From Sphingobacterium spiritivorum (GTDB lineage Bacteria > Bacteroidota > Bacteroidia > Sphingobacteriales > Sphingobacteriaceae): a stretch of 64,000 bases of DNA. This document shows positions 39,178 through 48,648 of this stretch, piece after piece. The first letter of the stretch is position 1. Every line of letters starts with the position of its first letter. Where the stretch lies: contig NZ_CP068083.1 of the NCBI RefSeq assembly GCF_016725325.1, positions 930,001 to 994,000 of the forward strand, read 5' to 3'. Made by a program: the position numbers and the translations under genes. The notes under the pieces were generated by a model. The model did no database searches. It was not told the DNA's origin and saw nothing but the letters and a program-made list of their open reading frames with translations.

Positions 39178-40995
39178 TTAGTTTTCGATCTCTACTCCTA
39201 TGCCTTTCAGCAACATGGAGGCATTAAATACCTTACACTCTCCATCTTTCAGTTTGTAGTCGAATAGCATTTCTCCTTCCTTTACCTGAATATCAAAATG
39301 ATAATTCCGGACTATACCGGGATACTCGGCTTCCAATGTAGATAATTGCAGATCATGCGTAGCGACCATACCTTTTCCTTCCATTGTGATCAATTTTTTA
39401 ATGATAGCACGTGATCCGAGGTATTTATCTACAGAATTAGTTCCTCTAAGCATCTCATCAATGAGGAAGAAGCTGTCCTTTTCATGTCCGACTGTATCCA
39501 GGATATATTTCATCCGGTCTAGTTCAGCCTTAAATGTGGAGGTGCTTTCATTCAGGTTATCTTTGATCCGCATATACGTAATCAGCTTATAAATAGGAAG
39601 CTGAAGAGAGGTTGCACATACAGGAGCACCTGCATATGCCAGTACAGCATTAATACCTACCGTTCGCAGGAACGTACTTTTGCCTGCCATATTAGATCCT
39701 GTCACAAGAGCTATACTATGCTCATTTGCATCATAATTGTTGGCAACAGCATAGGCTTCATTAATCAGAGGATGATTAATGGCCTGACTTGTGATTTTAC
39801 TCTGCTTTGTATCTTCCAGAATCACCGGGAAAGTCCAGTCCGGATAGTTCCTTTTTAGTGTTGCAAAACTCAGCAACGCTTCAAATTCGGCTATAACATC
39901 AAAAGCTTCCAGAATATTCTCTTCATATCTGGATTTCCATTTAACAATAGCCATCACCTGTCTGAAATCCCACAACAGGAACATGTTAAGAACCGTTCCT
40001 ACAAGAATATTATTGCGTGCATCCAGCTTATTGATCAATCCTCCCAACTCTTTAAACGCAGCAGATAATTTTCCTTTATTCCCCTCTACTGACACCCGCT
40101 TCTGTAGTGTCTTCGTAAGTGTGGATGACCACTGACGATCTTCTACCAATCGTATTCCTTCAGCGTATGCATTTAGTATCCCTCCTACTTTATCAATCTT
40201 GCTGGAGAATACCGATACCCTGCCAGCCATAGCTAATGTCCAGAAAATATGTATCAATGCAAGAACAAATACATAGCCAATAACTTTGACTCCTGCTAAT
40301 GCCAGGATAATACCTGCAAGCATGACAAAAGGCACTACTGCTACATAGATTCGCATAAAGGCATTACCAAAGGAGAAGTCGCCGCTTTGAAAATACTTAC
40401 GAAGAAAGGCTTTAACTTCAATTTGCTGATCCAGATTAAAGATAAGTGTAGTCTGTAGTTGCTGACACCAATTGAGTTCGGCGGACAGTTCTTTAACAGC
40501 TTCCTGGCGTTGCTGTATAGTCTCTTTATTTGCCGGAGATGAGAGCCATTGCGCCAGCTGTTGTATTCCCAGCTTAGTAGCAGCACGATTAACCAATGTA
40601 AACAGAGAATACCGGCCAAATATATCCAGATCCGAAAGATAGGGATGCCGTCCATCTTCAAACTCCTGACCTTCTGAATAACAGTTTTGACGTTGTTCAC
40701 GAAGCAGGATTTCATTCTCATTCACCCGAAGAAAAGCTTTTAGATTATCCCGTTCTTTCTCCAGACGACTTTGTCTTCGGATAAGAAAGGCAAATAAGAT
40801 AATAATAAGGGCAAACAAAAGGGACACCAACCAAATCTGCTTCTGCTGAAAGCTCCAGAAAAGAAGCCCTCCTCCCCCGAGAATAACGGCCAGACGGCCA
40901 AAACTATTGTTATTAATCTTTTTGTCTAAAATCTGTATTGCGACTTTTGTCTGCTCCACAGCATTTGTATATGTGGAGTAAATCGATGTATCCAT
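39178..40995 (-). CDS. Membrane-associated MutS-like ATPase
   Basis: This 605-residue protein joins transmembrane segments (about residues 33-70 and 212-255) to the MutS core and ATPase domains. Walker A is GSNMAGKST (about 433-441), Walker B LIDEMLRGTNS (about 511-521), followed by the switch ATHDLQLS. It lacks the mismatch-recognition and connector domains of MutS. Membrane-anchored MutS-like proteins of this form recur in Bacteroidota without a known role; DNA repair is not proven. Its neighbours are pcm and priA. Confidence 0.87.
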   Translation of the reverse strand: MDTSIYSTYTNAVEQTKVAIQILDKKINNNSFGRLAVILGGGGLLFWSFQQKQIWLVSLLFALIIILFAFLIRRQSRLEKERDNLKAFLRVNENEILLREQRQNCYSEGQEFEDGRHPYLSDLDIFGRYSLFTLVNRAATKLGIQQLAQWLSSPANKETIQQRQEAVKELSAELNWCQQLQTTLIFNLDQQIEVKAFLRKYFQSGDFSFGNAFMRIYVAVVPFVMLAGIILALAGVKVIGYVFVLALIHIFWTLAMAGRVSVFSSKIDKVGGILNAYAEGIRLVEDRQWSSTLTKTLQKRVSVEGNKGKLSAAFKELGGLINKLDARNNILVGTVLNMFLLWDFRQVMAIVKWKSRYEENILEAFDVIAEFEALLSFATLKRNYPDWTFPVILEDTKQSKITSQAINHPLINEAYAVANNYDANEHSIALVTGSNMAGKSTFLRTVGINAVLAYAGAPVCATSLQLPIYKLITYMRIKDNLNESTSTFKAELDRMKYILDTVGHEKDSFFLIDEMLRGTNSVDKYLGSRAIIKKLITMEGKGMVATHDLQLSTLEAEYPGIVRNYHFDIQVKEGEMLFDYKLKDGECKVFNASMLLKGIGVEIEN

Positions 40996-41026
40996 AAGGC
41001 GTCAAGTTATAAAAAAAGCCTGGAAT

Positions 41027-41683
41027 TTACCAAGCCTGATCTCCTACTAAAGGAACAAATCTAAATGTATCTAATTCTATTCGTTCAAAATCATTCTCTC
41101 CAACCCGAAGAATAGTCACCATTTTCTGGGCTTTCTCATCCCCTACAGGAATCACAAAAACTCCTCCGATCTTCAGTTGCTTCAGCATTATCTCAGGAAC
41201 GAAAGGCGCTCCTGCAGTCACAATTATCTTATCATAGGGAGCATTACCTGGAATACCTTTTGATCCATCTCCCAAAAAGAATTTTGGATTGTATCCCATA
41301 TAAGGCAGCACTTGTATAGTACGGTTGTAAAGGCTTTCCTGACGTTCTATGGTGTATACATCGGCTCCCAATTCCATCAAAATACAGGTTTGGTAACCAG
41401 ATCCTGTACCGATTTCCAGTACTTTATCTCCTTTTTTCACGTGGAGCAATTCGGATTGATATGCGACAGTATAAGGTTGGGAAATAGTCTGGCCGTCACC
41501 TATAGGAAAAGCAATATCCCGGTAAGCCTGATTCCAAAATGTCTCATCAAAGAAAAAATGCCGGGGTACTTTACCTATTGCCTTCAATACCTGCTTATCC
41601 TCGATCCCTCGTTTTTCTAAATGCTTGACAAGTTGTTTCCTTGCTCCTCTCTCTCTGTAATTATCTACGAATTTGTACGCCAT
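41027..41683 (-). CDS. pcm: Protein-L-isoaspartate O-methyltransferase
   Basis: This 218-residue SAM-dependent enzyme starts repair of isoaspartyl damage in aged proteins. It has the Pcm motifs FPIGDGQTISQPYTVAYQ (about 60-77) and the SAM-binding KVLEIGTGSGYQTCIL (about 88-103), and ends in FVPLVGDQAW. Length is normal. It lies 31 nt upstream of the MutS-like gene and 78 nt after priA on the same strand. Confidence 0.94.
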   Translation of the reverse strand: MAYKFVDNYRERGARKQLVKHLEKRGIEDKQVLKAIGKVPRHFFFDETFWNQAYRDIAFPIGDGQTISQPYTVAYQSELLHVKKGDKVLEIGTGSGYQTCILMELGADVYTIERQESLYNRTIQVLPYMGYNPKFFLGDGSKGIPGNAPYDKIIVTAGAPFVPEIMLKQLKIGGVFVIPVGDEKAQKMVTILRVGENDFERIELDTFRFVPLVGDQAW

Positions 41684-41761
41684 TGCTGTCCAAAAATACC
41701 GTTAAAAACGCATATTTAAGCTATTTAAATGCAAAATGTTTGCACTCAAAGGAATACCAAA

Positions 41762-44245
41762 TCAGGAAGGATCCACATCTATCTGTACGCGAACTCCTGT
41801 ATGAGATTTGTCCAGTTCAAAACTCAGAATAGCTTGTTGCATGAGTTCCTTCACTTTAGCTATACTGACATTATTGCGTTCGATCTTTAACGTGATTGTC
41901 TGAATGAAATAATTACGCACCCGGCTTACAAGAGGTGGCTCCGGACCAATGACTCTGCTACCCAGCGTACTTCTCAATCCCGATGCAAGATCCCTTGCTG
42001 CATCAAAACACTTTTGAATATCCGGATGTTTGACATCAATCTTAATCAACCTGTAAAACGGGGGGTATTGATAATTTTTTCGTTCTGTTGCTTCTTCCAA
42101 AAACATAGCATCGTAGTCGTGCGCTACGACCTGCTCTATCACACGATGATTGGGGGTATAGGTCTGGATAATTACTTTACCTATTGAGTCTCTCCGGCCA
42201 GCTCTTCCGGACACCTGTGAAAACAGCGAAAATGCGCGTTCATAGGCTCTGAAATCTGGAAAGTTTATAATAGTGTCTGCATTAATAATTCCGATAAGAC
42301 TTACTTTTCCAAAGTCCAGACCTTTTGCAATCATTTGAGTTCCTATCAGAATATCATATTCATGTTCATCAAAAGCCGTTATGATCTTATCAAATCCATG
42401 CTTCCCTTTTGTTGAATCGAGATCCAGCCTTCCGATACGTGCATCAGGCATCAACAGTTCGAGCTCTTCTTCGATACGTTCGGTACCGAATCCGCGGCTC
42501 TCCATGTGTGTGGTACCACAGGCAGGACATATCTGTGGAGGGGCTTCGTGATGTCCGCAATAATGGCAATGCATTCTATTTGTGGTCTTGTGATAGGTCA
42601 GACTGACATCACAGTTGACACATTTAGCTACATATCCGCATGTATTACACTGAATAATCGGTGTATGCCCTCTTCTATTCTGAAAAAGTATAACCTGTTC
42701 TTTACGTTCTATAGTTTCTGCAATCTCCTTCAGCAGAATACCACTGAAATAAGAGTGCATATTATCTTTCCGCTTTTCTTCGGAGATATTCACAATTTTT
42801 ATTTCCGGCAGCTGTGCAGTACCATATCGTTTCAGGAGCTGAACCAATCCGTATTTTCCTGCTTTTGCATTGTAATAACTTTCGATAGACGGTGTAGCTG
42901 ACCCGAGAAGTATTTTAGCCTGATGAATATAACCTAAGTATATCGCCGTATCACGGGCATGATATCGGGGAGCCGGATCATATTGTTTATAAGAGCTCTC
43001 ATGCTCTTCATCTATAATTACTATTCCGAGCTCATGAAAAGGGAGAAATAAGGAAGAACGGGCACCTATAACAACTTTATATTCATTCTTCAATACTTTA
43101 TGCCAGACTTCAGCTCTTTCATTATCATTGAATTTTGAATGATAAACACCTAATTGATCGCCGAAATACAACTTAAGACGTTCAGTTATCTGAGCGGTGA
43201 GGGCAATTTCGGGTAACAAATAAAGTGCACTCTTCCCTTCCGCAATTGCCTGCTCAATCATACGTATGTAGATCTGTGTCTTACCGGAAGCTGTTACTCC
43301 ATGCAGGAGCACTACATCTTTATTATGGAATAATTTATTGATCTGATCAAAGGCTTCCTGTTGTACTTCATTAAAGGTGAAGGAAGCTGTGAGTTCAATA
43401 TCTTCTCCTTCGAAACGGCTGACAACTTTCTCTTTCACCAGAAAGACCCCCTTATCAATAAGTGCCGTAATACTTGCAGGTCCGCAGCCTACAGTTTCCA
43501 TAATGGCCTGGCGTGTAATCTCTGAAACGGTCTTGGATAATTGAAGATAGGCCAACACTGCATCCTGTTGTTTCGGAGCTCTGTTCAGCGAATCCAGCAG
43601 TTCACGCTTTCCTTCTGTATCTGTGTATTCTGCATTCAGAATAAGATAGTTCTTTTTCTTTGGCTTGTACCGTTCGGAGATTTCTTCGGAAATCATGAGG
43701 AAACCATTATCGAAAAGTTGTTTGAGAATAGGGAATACCGTTTTCTGCCCTAATAATTTGACAATATCGCTCACCCGTAATTCTCCGGCAATCTCCAGCG
43801 CTTCCATGATCATATACTCTTTGTCCGAAAGTTGGCTTTTATCCAATCCTTCCTGATCTGAAGCAATGATTTTAGTTTCACTGGCTAGTTTCAGCGCTGC
43901 CGGAAGAGCAGCCTGCATCACTTCCCCCAGTGTACACATGTAGTAAGAAGCCATCCATTCCCAAAGCTTGAGTTGGGCAGCATCTACAATAGGCTGCTGA
44001 TCTAAAATATCTAAGACATATTTTGCTTCATAGCGTTCAGGAGCCATGTCAGTAACTTCCTTTACTATGGCAGAATAGATTTTATTCTTTCCAAATTGTA
44101 CAATGACACGCATGCCTACAGCGATCTTGTCACTCCACTCATGCGGAATACGATAAGTGTATGTCTTGGAAATAGCCAAAGGCAGAATAACATTCACAAA
44201 ACAAGTATTGCGTACAGCTGAAAATAAAGATGGGTCCATAGACAT
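41762..44245 (-). CDS. priA: Primosomal protein N' (PriA helicase)
   Basis: The protein restarts stalled replication forks by binding them and loading the replicative helicase. I start at ATG 44245 (MSMDPSLF, 827 residues); a TTG at 44260 lies inside the -7 box, and Met at 44239 is also possible. It has a 3'-DNA-binding N-domain, Walker A GVTASGKTQIYI, DEEHESSYKQ, the zinc-binding cysteines (CNTCGYVAKCVNCDVSL and CHYCGHHEAPPQICPACGT), and motifs V/VI up to QVSGRAGRR. Probably leaderless or nearly so. Confidence 0.95.
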   Translation of the reverse strand: MSMDPSLFSAVRNTCFVNVILPLAISKTYTYRIPHEWSDKIAVGMRVIVQFGKNKIYSAIVKEVTDMAPERYEAKYVLDILDQQPIVDAAQLKLWEWMASYYMCTLGEVMQAALPAALKLASETKIIASDQEGLDKSQLSDKEYMIMEALEIAGELRVSDIVKLLGQKTVFPILKQLFDNGFLMISEEISERYKPKKKNYLILNAEYTDTEGKRELLDSLNRAPKQQDAVLAYLQLSKTVSEITRQAIMETVGCGPASITALIDKGVFLVKEKVVSRFEGEDIELTASFTFNEVQQEAFDQINKLFHNKDVVLLHGVTASGKTQIYIRMIEQAIAEGKSALYLLPEIALTAQITERLKLYFGDQLGVYHSKFNDNERAEVWHKVLKNEYKVVIGARSSLFLPFHELGIVIIDEEHESSYKQYDPAPRYHARDTAIYLGYIHQAKILLGSATPSIESYYNAKAGKYGLVQLLKRYGTAQLPEIKIVNISEEKRKDNMHSYFSGILLKEIAETIERKEQVILFQNRRGHTPIIQCNTCGYVAKCVNCDVSLTYHKTTNRMHCHYCGHHEAPPQICPACGTTHMESRGFGTERIEEELELLMPDARIGRLDLDSTKGKHGFDKIITAFDEHEYDILIGTQMIAKGLDFGKVSLIGIINADTIINFPDFRAYERAFSLFSQVSGRAGRRDSIGKVIIQTYTPNHRVIEQVVAHDYDAMFLEEATERKNYQYPPFYRLIKIDVKHPDIQKCFDAARDLASGLRSTLGSRVIGPEPPLVSRVRNYFIQTITLKIERNNVSIAKVKELMQQAILSFELDKSHTGVRVQIDVDPS

Positions 44246-44249
44246 ATTG

Positions 44250-44257
44250 CAAAAATA
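44250..44257 (-). promoter_or_regulatory. -7 element abutting the priA start
   Basis: TAttTTTG reads on the minus strand and ends 4 nt before the ATG at 44245. It also abuts the upstream terminator's T tract. Confidence 0.5.
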
Positions 44258-44262
44258 CAAAA

Positions 44263-44294
44263 AAGCCCCCGAAAGGAAATGCTTTCGGGGGCTT
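44263..44294 (-). terminator. Terminator after the DUF423 gene
   Basis: The 13-bp stem AAGCCCCCGAAAG/CTTTCGGGGGCTT with a 6-nt loop is followed by a T run on the minus strand, directly upstream of the priA -7 box. Confidence 0.88.
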
Positions 44295-44317
44295 GATATT
44301 TTATTATTAAAAAGGTT

Positions 44318-44707
44318 TTATGATCTGTTTTTCAGAGCTGCCACAAAGAGACCAACCCATCCTATCATATAACTGAGTCCTCCTAATGGTGTAATGGGAC
44401 CTAAGATCCGCGGGTTTCCAAAACCTGTTATCTCACGTACACTCAATATATACAAAGAGCCGGAAAAAAGTAAAATACCAATTGTAAATGCGAAGAAAGC
44501 AACGCGTATAGATGTATTTTTAGCTCTGGAAAATGTGGAAAGGAATAAGAGCGCAAAGGTATGGTAGAAATGATACTGGTTTGCGGTTTTCCATGTACCG
44601 ATATGATATTCACTGATTTTCCCCTCTAATCCATGCGCACCAAAAGCCCCCAATGCCACAGCAATTAATCCAAAAAAGGACGCTGTGAGAATAATTTGTT
44701 TGTTCAT
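44318..44707 (-). CDS. DUF423 family membrane protein
   Basis: This 129-residue protein has four transmembrane helices and the DUF423 features GAFGAHGLEGK (about 21-31), TANQYHFYHTFALL (about 41-54) and the final GPITPLGGLSYMIGW. It is a small inner-membrane protein with no known activity. It has its own terminator and is divergent from the large membrane-anchored protein at 44863. Confidence 0.9.
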   Translation of the reverse strand: MNKQIILTASFFGLIAVALGAFGAHGLEGKISEYHIGTWKTANQYHFYHTFALLFLSTFSRAKNTSIRVAFFAFTIGILLFSGSLYILSVREITGFGNPRILGPITPLGGLSYMIGWVGLFVAALKNRS

Positions 44708-44847
44708 GAGTTTAAGTCAATATTTTTATGCTCAGTATTACGTTTATAAAAGTATAAAATATACTCCACAATGTTGATTTTTTTATGGAAATAAAAGGAA
44801 GAGAGCCCCGTAAACGCATAAAAGTTTCTATTTGGATGTTTTTTTAG

Positions 44848-44855
44848 TAGGTTTG
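44848..44855 (+). promoter_or_regulatory. -7 element of the 878-residue protein gene
   Basis: TAggTTTG is an exact match only 7 nt before the ATG at 44863, implying a very short or absent leader. Confidence 0.5.
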
Positions 44856-44862
44856 TTTAGTC

Positions 44863-47499
44863 ATGAGAAATACGATTATTGTTACTGTCTTGCTCTTCAT
44901 CGCTGTCATCGGAGCGTCTATATATTACTTTTCAGATTTGAATCAGGATCATAAAGACGCTGTAAAACCTCTCAAATTTTTACCGAAGGAAACCTATCTG
45001 ATCAGCTCTTTCAAAAATGATGAAACTACGGATAATATTTTCAAGGATTTTGAAATCTTTGATGCGCTGCTGGGAAAGAAAGAAACCGATGAGATCCGTA
45101 AATTAAAAAACGTCTTATTAAGAAGTGCCTCTATACAACCTTATACGCTGAATGAAGAGATTTATATTTCTCTGCATCCTGAAGATAAAGAAATTAAACC
45201 TGTCTTTATTATTCCCTTCTCCGCAGATCTGAAAAAAGAAGAATTATCCGCACTGTTCAGCGGACTCAGCAAACAATTTCGGGTAAATAAACAAGACACA
45301 CTTGGTAAGACCATTTATGCTTTTGATGAAGGGAAAAAGGATACCATATTGTATGTAGCCTATGATCATCAGATTGCGTTTGCAAGTTATTCAAAGAAAC
45401 TGATAACGACTATATTGGATGACAAGGTCGTCAAAATGGATCAACACCAGATTGACTTTTTCATCAAACACAATTCTAAAAACTCACCAATGAGTGTGTA
45501 TTTTGACCACAGACAGATCAATCCTATCGCAAAACAACTGACAAATCGAAAATCAGGATTCTATGTGAATATGTTTGCTGATCTGAGAGGGGAATCAGCC
45601 TGGAACATCAACTATAAGAATGATGCCCTCATGCTTGTCGGAGAAAGTGAAATAACCAATGACTCTAGCTATCTCGCTATATTCGCAAGCCAATCGAAAA
45701 CAGACCAGATACTATACAACTATTTTCCGGCAAACACGGCTACTTATATCGAATATTCGATTAGTGATACCGCTTCCTTTGGTCAAAAACTAATGAAGTT
45801 TTTTGAAAAGAAAGATGATGTAAAAAAATACAACAATCATATCCGGAATATAGAAAGCAACACGAAACTGACCTACGCTAAGGATATGCGAAAGATCTGG
45901 GGAGCAGATTTTGCAACGGCGGAACTTGACAATGGGGATCTGCTGGGATTTGTTCAGATTGCAGATTCCGTATCTTTCAGCAAGACTATTTCGAGGCTGA
46001 GCAAGGACTTGGGAGATTCCATTTATCAGTTAGATTTTTCCAATACGTTGTATTTTGCTTTCGGAGACGCTTTTAAACAATTTCAGCGACCGTACTTTAC
46101 CATTATTGATAAACGTACACTTGTCTTTGCCAATAGCCAATCCAATCTGCAGGAATATCTGCGATCATGGAATGCACAACGCTTGCTTACGGGAACGCTT
46201 GGCTTCAAAAATTTTGAAAAGCTTCAGGGAAACAAAGCTAATGTTACCTTTTTTCTGCATAGTAAGAATGCAAGCGGTATTATAGCTAATTCCCTCGCCT
46301 CTTCCTATCTAAAGAATTACAGAGAAAAAGAGAATTTTGGATTTCAGGACTTCTATTCCTGGTCCATACAACTCGGGGGCAACAACGGAAGCTTTCAATC
46401 CAGTATTTATGGTATTTATAAAAGTAAAAATGCCCTCGGAGGAACTCCGGACTGGACTTATCAGTTTGATGGAAAGCTGATCGGGCAACCCTGGGTATTT
46501 GAACAATCAGACACCAGCAAGATGATTCTGGCACAAGAACAAAACCACACCATACATGCTATTCACCCTAAAGGGACAAAATTGTGGTCAGCAGTCTTAT
46601 CAGGGCGTGTAATAGGCTCTCCTATTCAGCTTCCTGACCGGTCTGTTGTCCTGGTAACTGACAACCGCAGACTTTACAGATTTGACACCTCCGGCAAAGT
46701 ATACAAAGGGTTTTCACTTGGCATTCCTCAACAGGCGAATGACGGACCTTCGGTAGCAAGTTTTGACAACAATATGCTACTTATTCCTTCAGGAAACACT
46801 ATTCTGGCTTATGACCTGGAAGGAAAAAGCTTACCCAACTGGAAAAATGTAGATCTGGACGGAGAGCTATTATTTGATATCAAAACTATACAATTCAAAA
46901 ACACAGATTACCTCATTACATCCACTAAAACGGGTTCGGTGTACTTTATAGGAAAAAATGGAGAAACGATTAAAAAGATACAGAATCCAACCGGATCTTC
47001 TTTCCGGAATCCTATACACGTCACCCCAAGTGCTGATGGTAATGATTTGTTGGTAATGGCAACAGATGCAGGTGGTAATTTAGTGACATTCAGTCTGAAC
47101 GGAGATGCTAAAAGCAGAAAAATAGGTGACTGGTCATCCGAATACTACGCAGACATAAAAAATGTCACGGCCGATAGTAAGGCTGATGTTATTATCATTG
47201 ATAAGAATAAGCTGACGGTATACAGTACCACAGATACCACCATGTATTTCCAATACACATTTACCAGAGATATTGAGGAAAGGCCTTTGTTTTTCCCTCT
47301 GGAAAAGGATAGGTTTACATTGGGTATAGGCTCCCGGAATAACTATCTGATTGGCCTTTTTAATGAAAACGGGAATCTGATGGAAGGATTTCCTTTGGAG
47401 GCTTTACCAAACTTTTATTTTGGCAAAATTAACTATGCCGGCGGCAACTTTTTACTCTGTACAAAACGGGATCATAAGTTGTACGCTTTTCCTTTTTAA
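44863..47499 (+). CDS. Large membrane-anchored protein with C-terminal beta-propeller-like region
   Basis: This 878-residue protein has one N-terminal transmembrane helix (about residues 4-22), so its bulk is probably periplasmic. Residues about 30-530 form a domain with PKETYLISSFKNDE that I do not recognise (reminiscent of DUF3352-like proteins). Residues about 530-878 carry repeated blades such as IIGQPWVF-, GRVIGSPIQLPDRSVVLVTDNRRLYRF- and SVYFIGKNGE-like segments, as in PQQ/YVTN-type beta-propellers. No catalytic motif is seen. It has its own -7 element. An nrnA-like gene follows after 119 nt, with a separate promoter. Confidence 0.7.
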   Translation: MRNTIIVTVLLFIAVIGASIYYFSDLNQDHKDAVKPLKFLPKETYLISSFKNDETTDNIFKDFEIFDALLGKKETDEIRKLKNVLLRSASIQPYTLNEEIYISLHPEDKEIKPVFIIPFSADLKKEELSALFSGLSKQFRVNKQDTLGKTIYAFDEGKKDTILYVAYDHQIAFASYSKKLITTILDDKVVKMDQHQIDFFIKHNSKNSPMSVYFDHRQINPIAKQLTNRKSGFYVNMFADLRGESAWNINYKNDALMLVGESEITNDSSYLAIFASQSKTDQILYNYFPANTATYIEYSISDTASFGQKLMKFFEKKDDVKKYNNHIRNIESNTKLTYAKDMRKIWGADFATAELDNGDLLGFVQIADSVSFSKTISRLSKDLGDSIYQLDFSNTLYFAFGDAFKQFQRPYFTIIDKRTLVFANSQSNLQEYLRSWNAQRLLTGTLGFKNFEKLQGNKANVTFFLHSKNASGIIANSLASSYLKNYREKENFGFQDFYSWSIQLGGNNGSFQSSIYGIYKSKNALGGTPDWTYQFDGKLIGQPWVFEQSDTSKMILAQEQNHTIHAIHPKGTKLWSAVLSGRVIGSPIQLPDRSVVLVTDNRRLYRFDTSGKVYKGFSLGIPQQANDGPSVASFDNNMLLIPSGNTILAYDLEGKSLPNWKNVDLDGELLFDIKTIQFKNTDYLITSTKTGSVYFIGKNGETIKKIQNPTGSSFRNPIHVTPSADGNDLLVMATDAGGNLVTFSLNGDAKSRKIGDWSSEYYADIKNVTADSKADVIIIDKNKLTVYSTTDTTMYFQYTFTRDIEERPLFFPLEKDRFTLGIGSRNNYLIGLFNENGNLMEGFPLEALPNFYFGKINYAGGNFLLCTKRDHKLYAFPF

Positions 47500-47594
47500 T
47501 AATTTGATTTCCATCATTTTAAATTCATTTATTAAAAAAGGTTAAAATCAAATAAATCATTCAAAAAATAGTTCCAAATACTAATTTTTTATAG

Positions 47595-47602
47595 TAGGTT
47601 TG
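47595..47602 (+). promoter_or_regulatory. -7 element of the nrnA-like gene
   Basis: TAggTTTG is an exact match 16 nt before the ATG at 47619. No clear -33. Confidence 0.5.
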
Positions 47603-47618
47603 CAATCTTAAATTGGCT

Positions 47619-48629
47619 ATGCTGACACGAAACGAGAATAAGGAAATACTATCCAAATCAGATAAAATAATTATCACGACCCATCATAAACCAGACGGAG
47701 ATGCATTAGGCTCTTCATTAGGATTATACCATTGGTTAAAAAGCCAAAATCATGATGTCCATATAATTGTATCATCTGACTTCCCTACATTTTTGGACTG
47801 GTTACCCGGTCGGGATGAGGTATTAATATACCCCGATCAGACGCAATTGTGTCAATCTCTTATAGATGAAGCTTCTCTTATCTTTTGTTTGGATTACAAT
47901 GCCCTTTCACGTACCAATGTTATGGAAGGCGTACTTCGTGCATCTGCAGCAAAAAAATACATGATCGATCATCATTTAGATCCTGAAGGATTTGATGATT
48001 ACCGTTTATGGGATCCTCAGGCTGCTGCGACAGCCCAATTAATCTATACCTTTATTGAAGGTTGTGTTGATGAAGTTTCTGAAATTACTCCTGCGATTGC
48101 AACCTGTCTTTATGCAGGGATCATGACAGATACGGGTTCTTTCCGATTCAGATCGACTACAGAACAGGTGCATGAGATCATCTCCAAACTGATCCGCTCC
48201 GGAGCCCGCAACTGGGAGATCCACGAACAGATTTATAACAGTTCTACTGAAAACAGATTAAAATTTCTCGGACATTGCTTACTGAACCGTTTAGAAGTCA
48301 TTCATGAGTATAATACAGCTCTTTTTGCGGTGTCAAAACAAGATCTTGAGCAGTTTCAGGTGACTACCGGCGATACAGAAGGATTAGTTAATTACGCGCT
48401 TTCTGTAAAAGGAATTCGTTTAGCTGCATTAATTATTGACAGAACTGAATTAATAAAATTATCTTTGCGTTCAATCGGTGATGTGCCTTGCAATGAGATC
48501 GCAAGAAAACACTTCAACGGAGGTGGCCACTTTAATGCGGCAGGCGGAAGTTCCGAAGGGGATTTGCAAAGTGTAGTCCATAAGTTTAAATCCATATTAC
48601 CGGAATACAACGAAATATTAATAAAATAA
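47619..48629 (+). CDS. DHH-family phosphoesterase, NrnA-like
   Basis: This 336-residue protein resembles bifunctional oligoribonuclease/pAp phosphatase NrnA, which degrades short RNAs and 3'-phosphoadenosine-5'-phosphate. I start at ATG 47619; an earlier TTG (47613) is unlikely. DHH motifs are HHKPDGDALGSS (about 21-32), LDYNALSR, the MIDHHLD motif (about 109-115) and an IMTDTGSFRF block. The DHHA1 part ends with the GGGHFNAAGG substrate loop. It is followed by the FKBP lipoprotein gene after 19 nt. Confidence 0.9.
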   Translation: MLTRNENKEILSKSDKIIITTHHKPDGDALGSSLGLYHWLKSQNHDVHIIVSSDFPTFLDWLPGRDEVLIYPDQTQLCQSLIDEASLIFCLDYNALSRTNVMEGVLRASAAKKYMIDHHLDPEGFDDYRLWDPQAAATAQLIYTFIEGCVDEVSEITPAIATCLYAGIMTDTGSFRFRSTTEQVHEIISKLIRSGARNWEIHEQIYNSSTENRLKFLGHCLLNRLEVIHEYNTALFAVSKQDLEQFQVTTGDTEGLVNYALSVKGIRLAALIIDRTELIKLSLRSIGDVPCNEIARKHFNGGGHFNAAGGSSEGDLQSVVHKFKSILPEYNEILIK

Positions 48630-48648
48630 CTATAGTGAATAAACAGAA

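Noticed and set aside
44246..44260. TTG start for priA
   Set aside because: It falls inside the likely -7 box; ATG codons at 44245 or 44239 are better.
47613..47618. TTG start for the nrnA-like gene
   Set aside because: An ATG two codons downstream fits the family N-terminus better.
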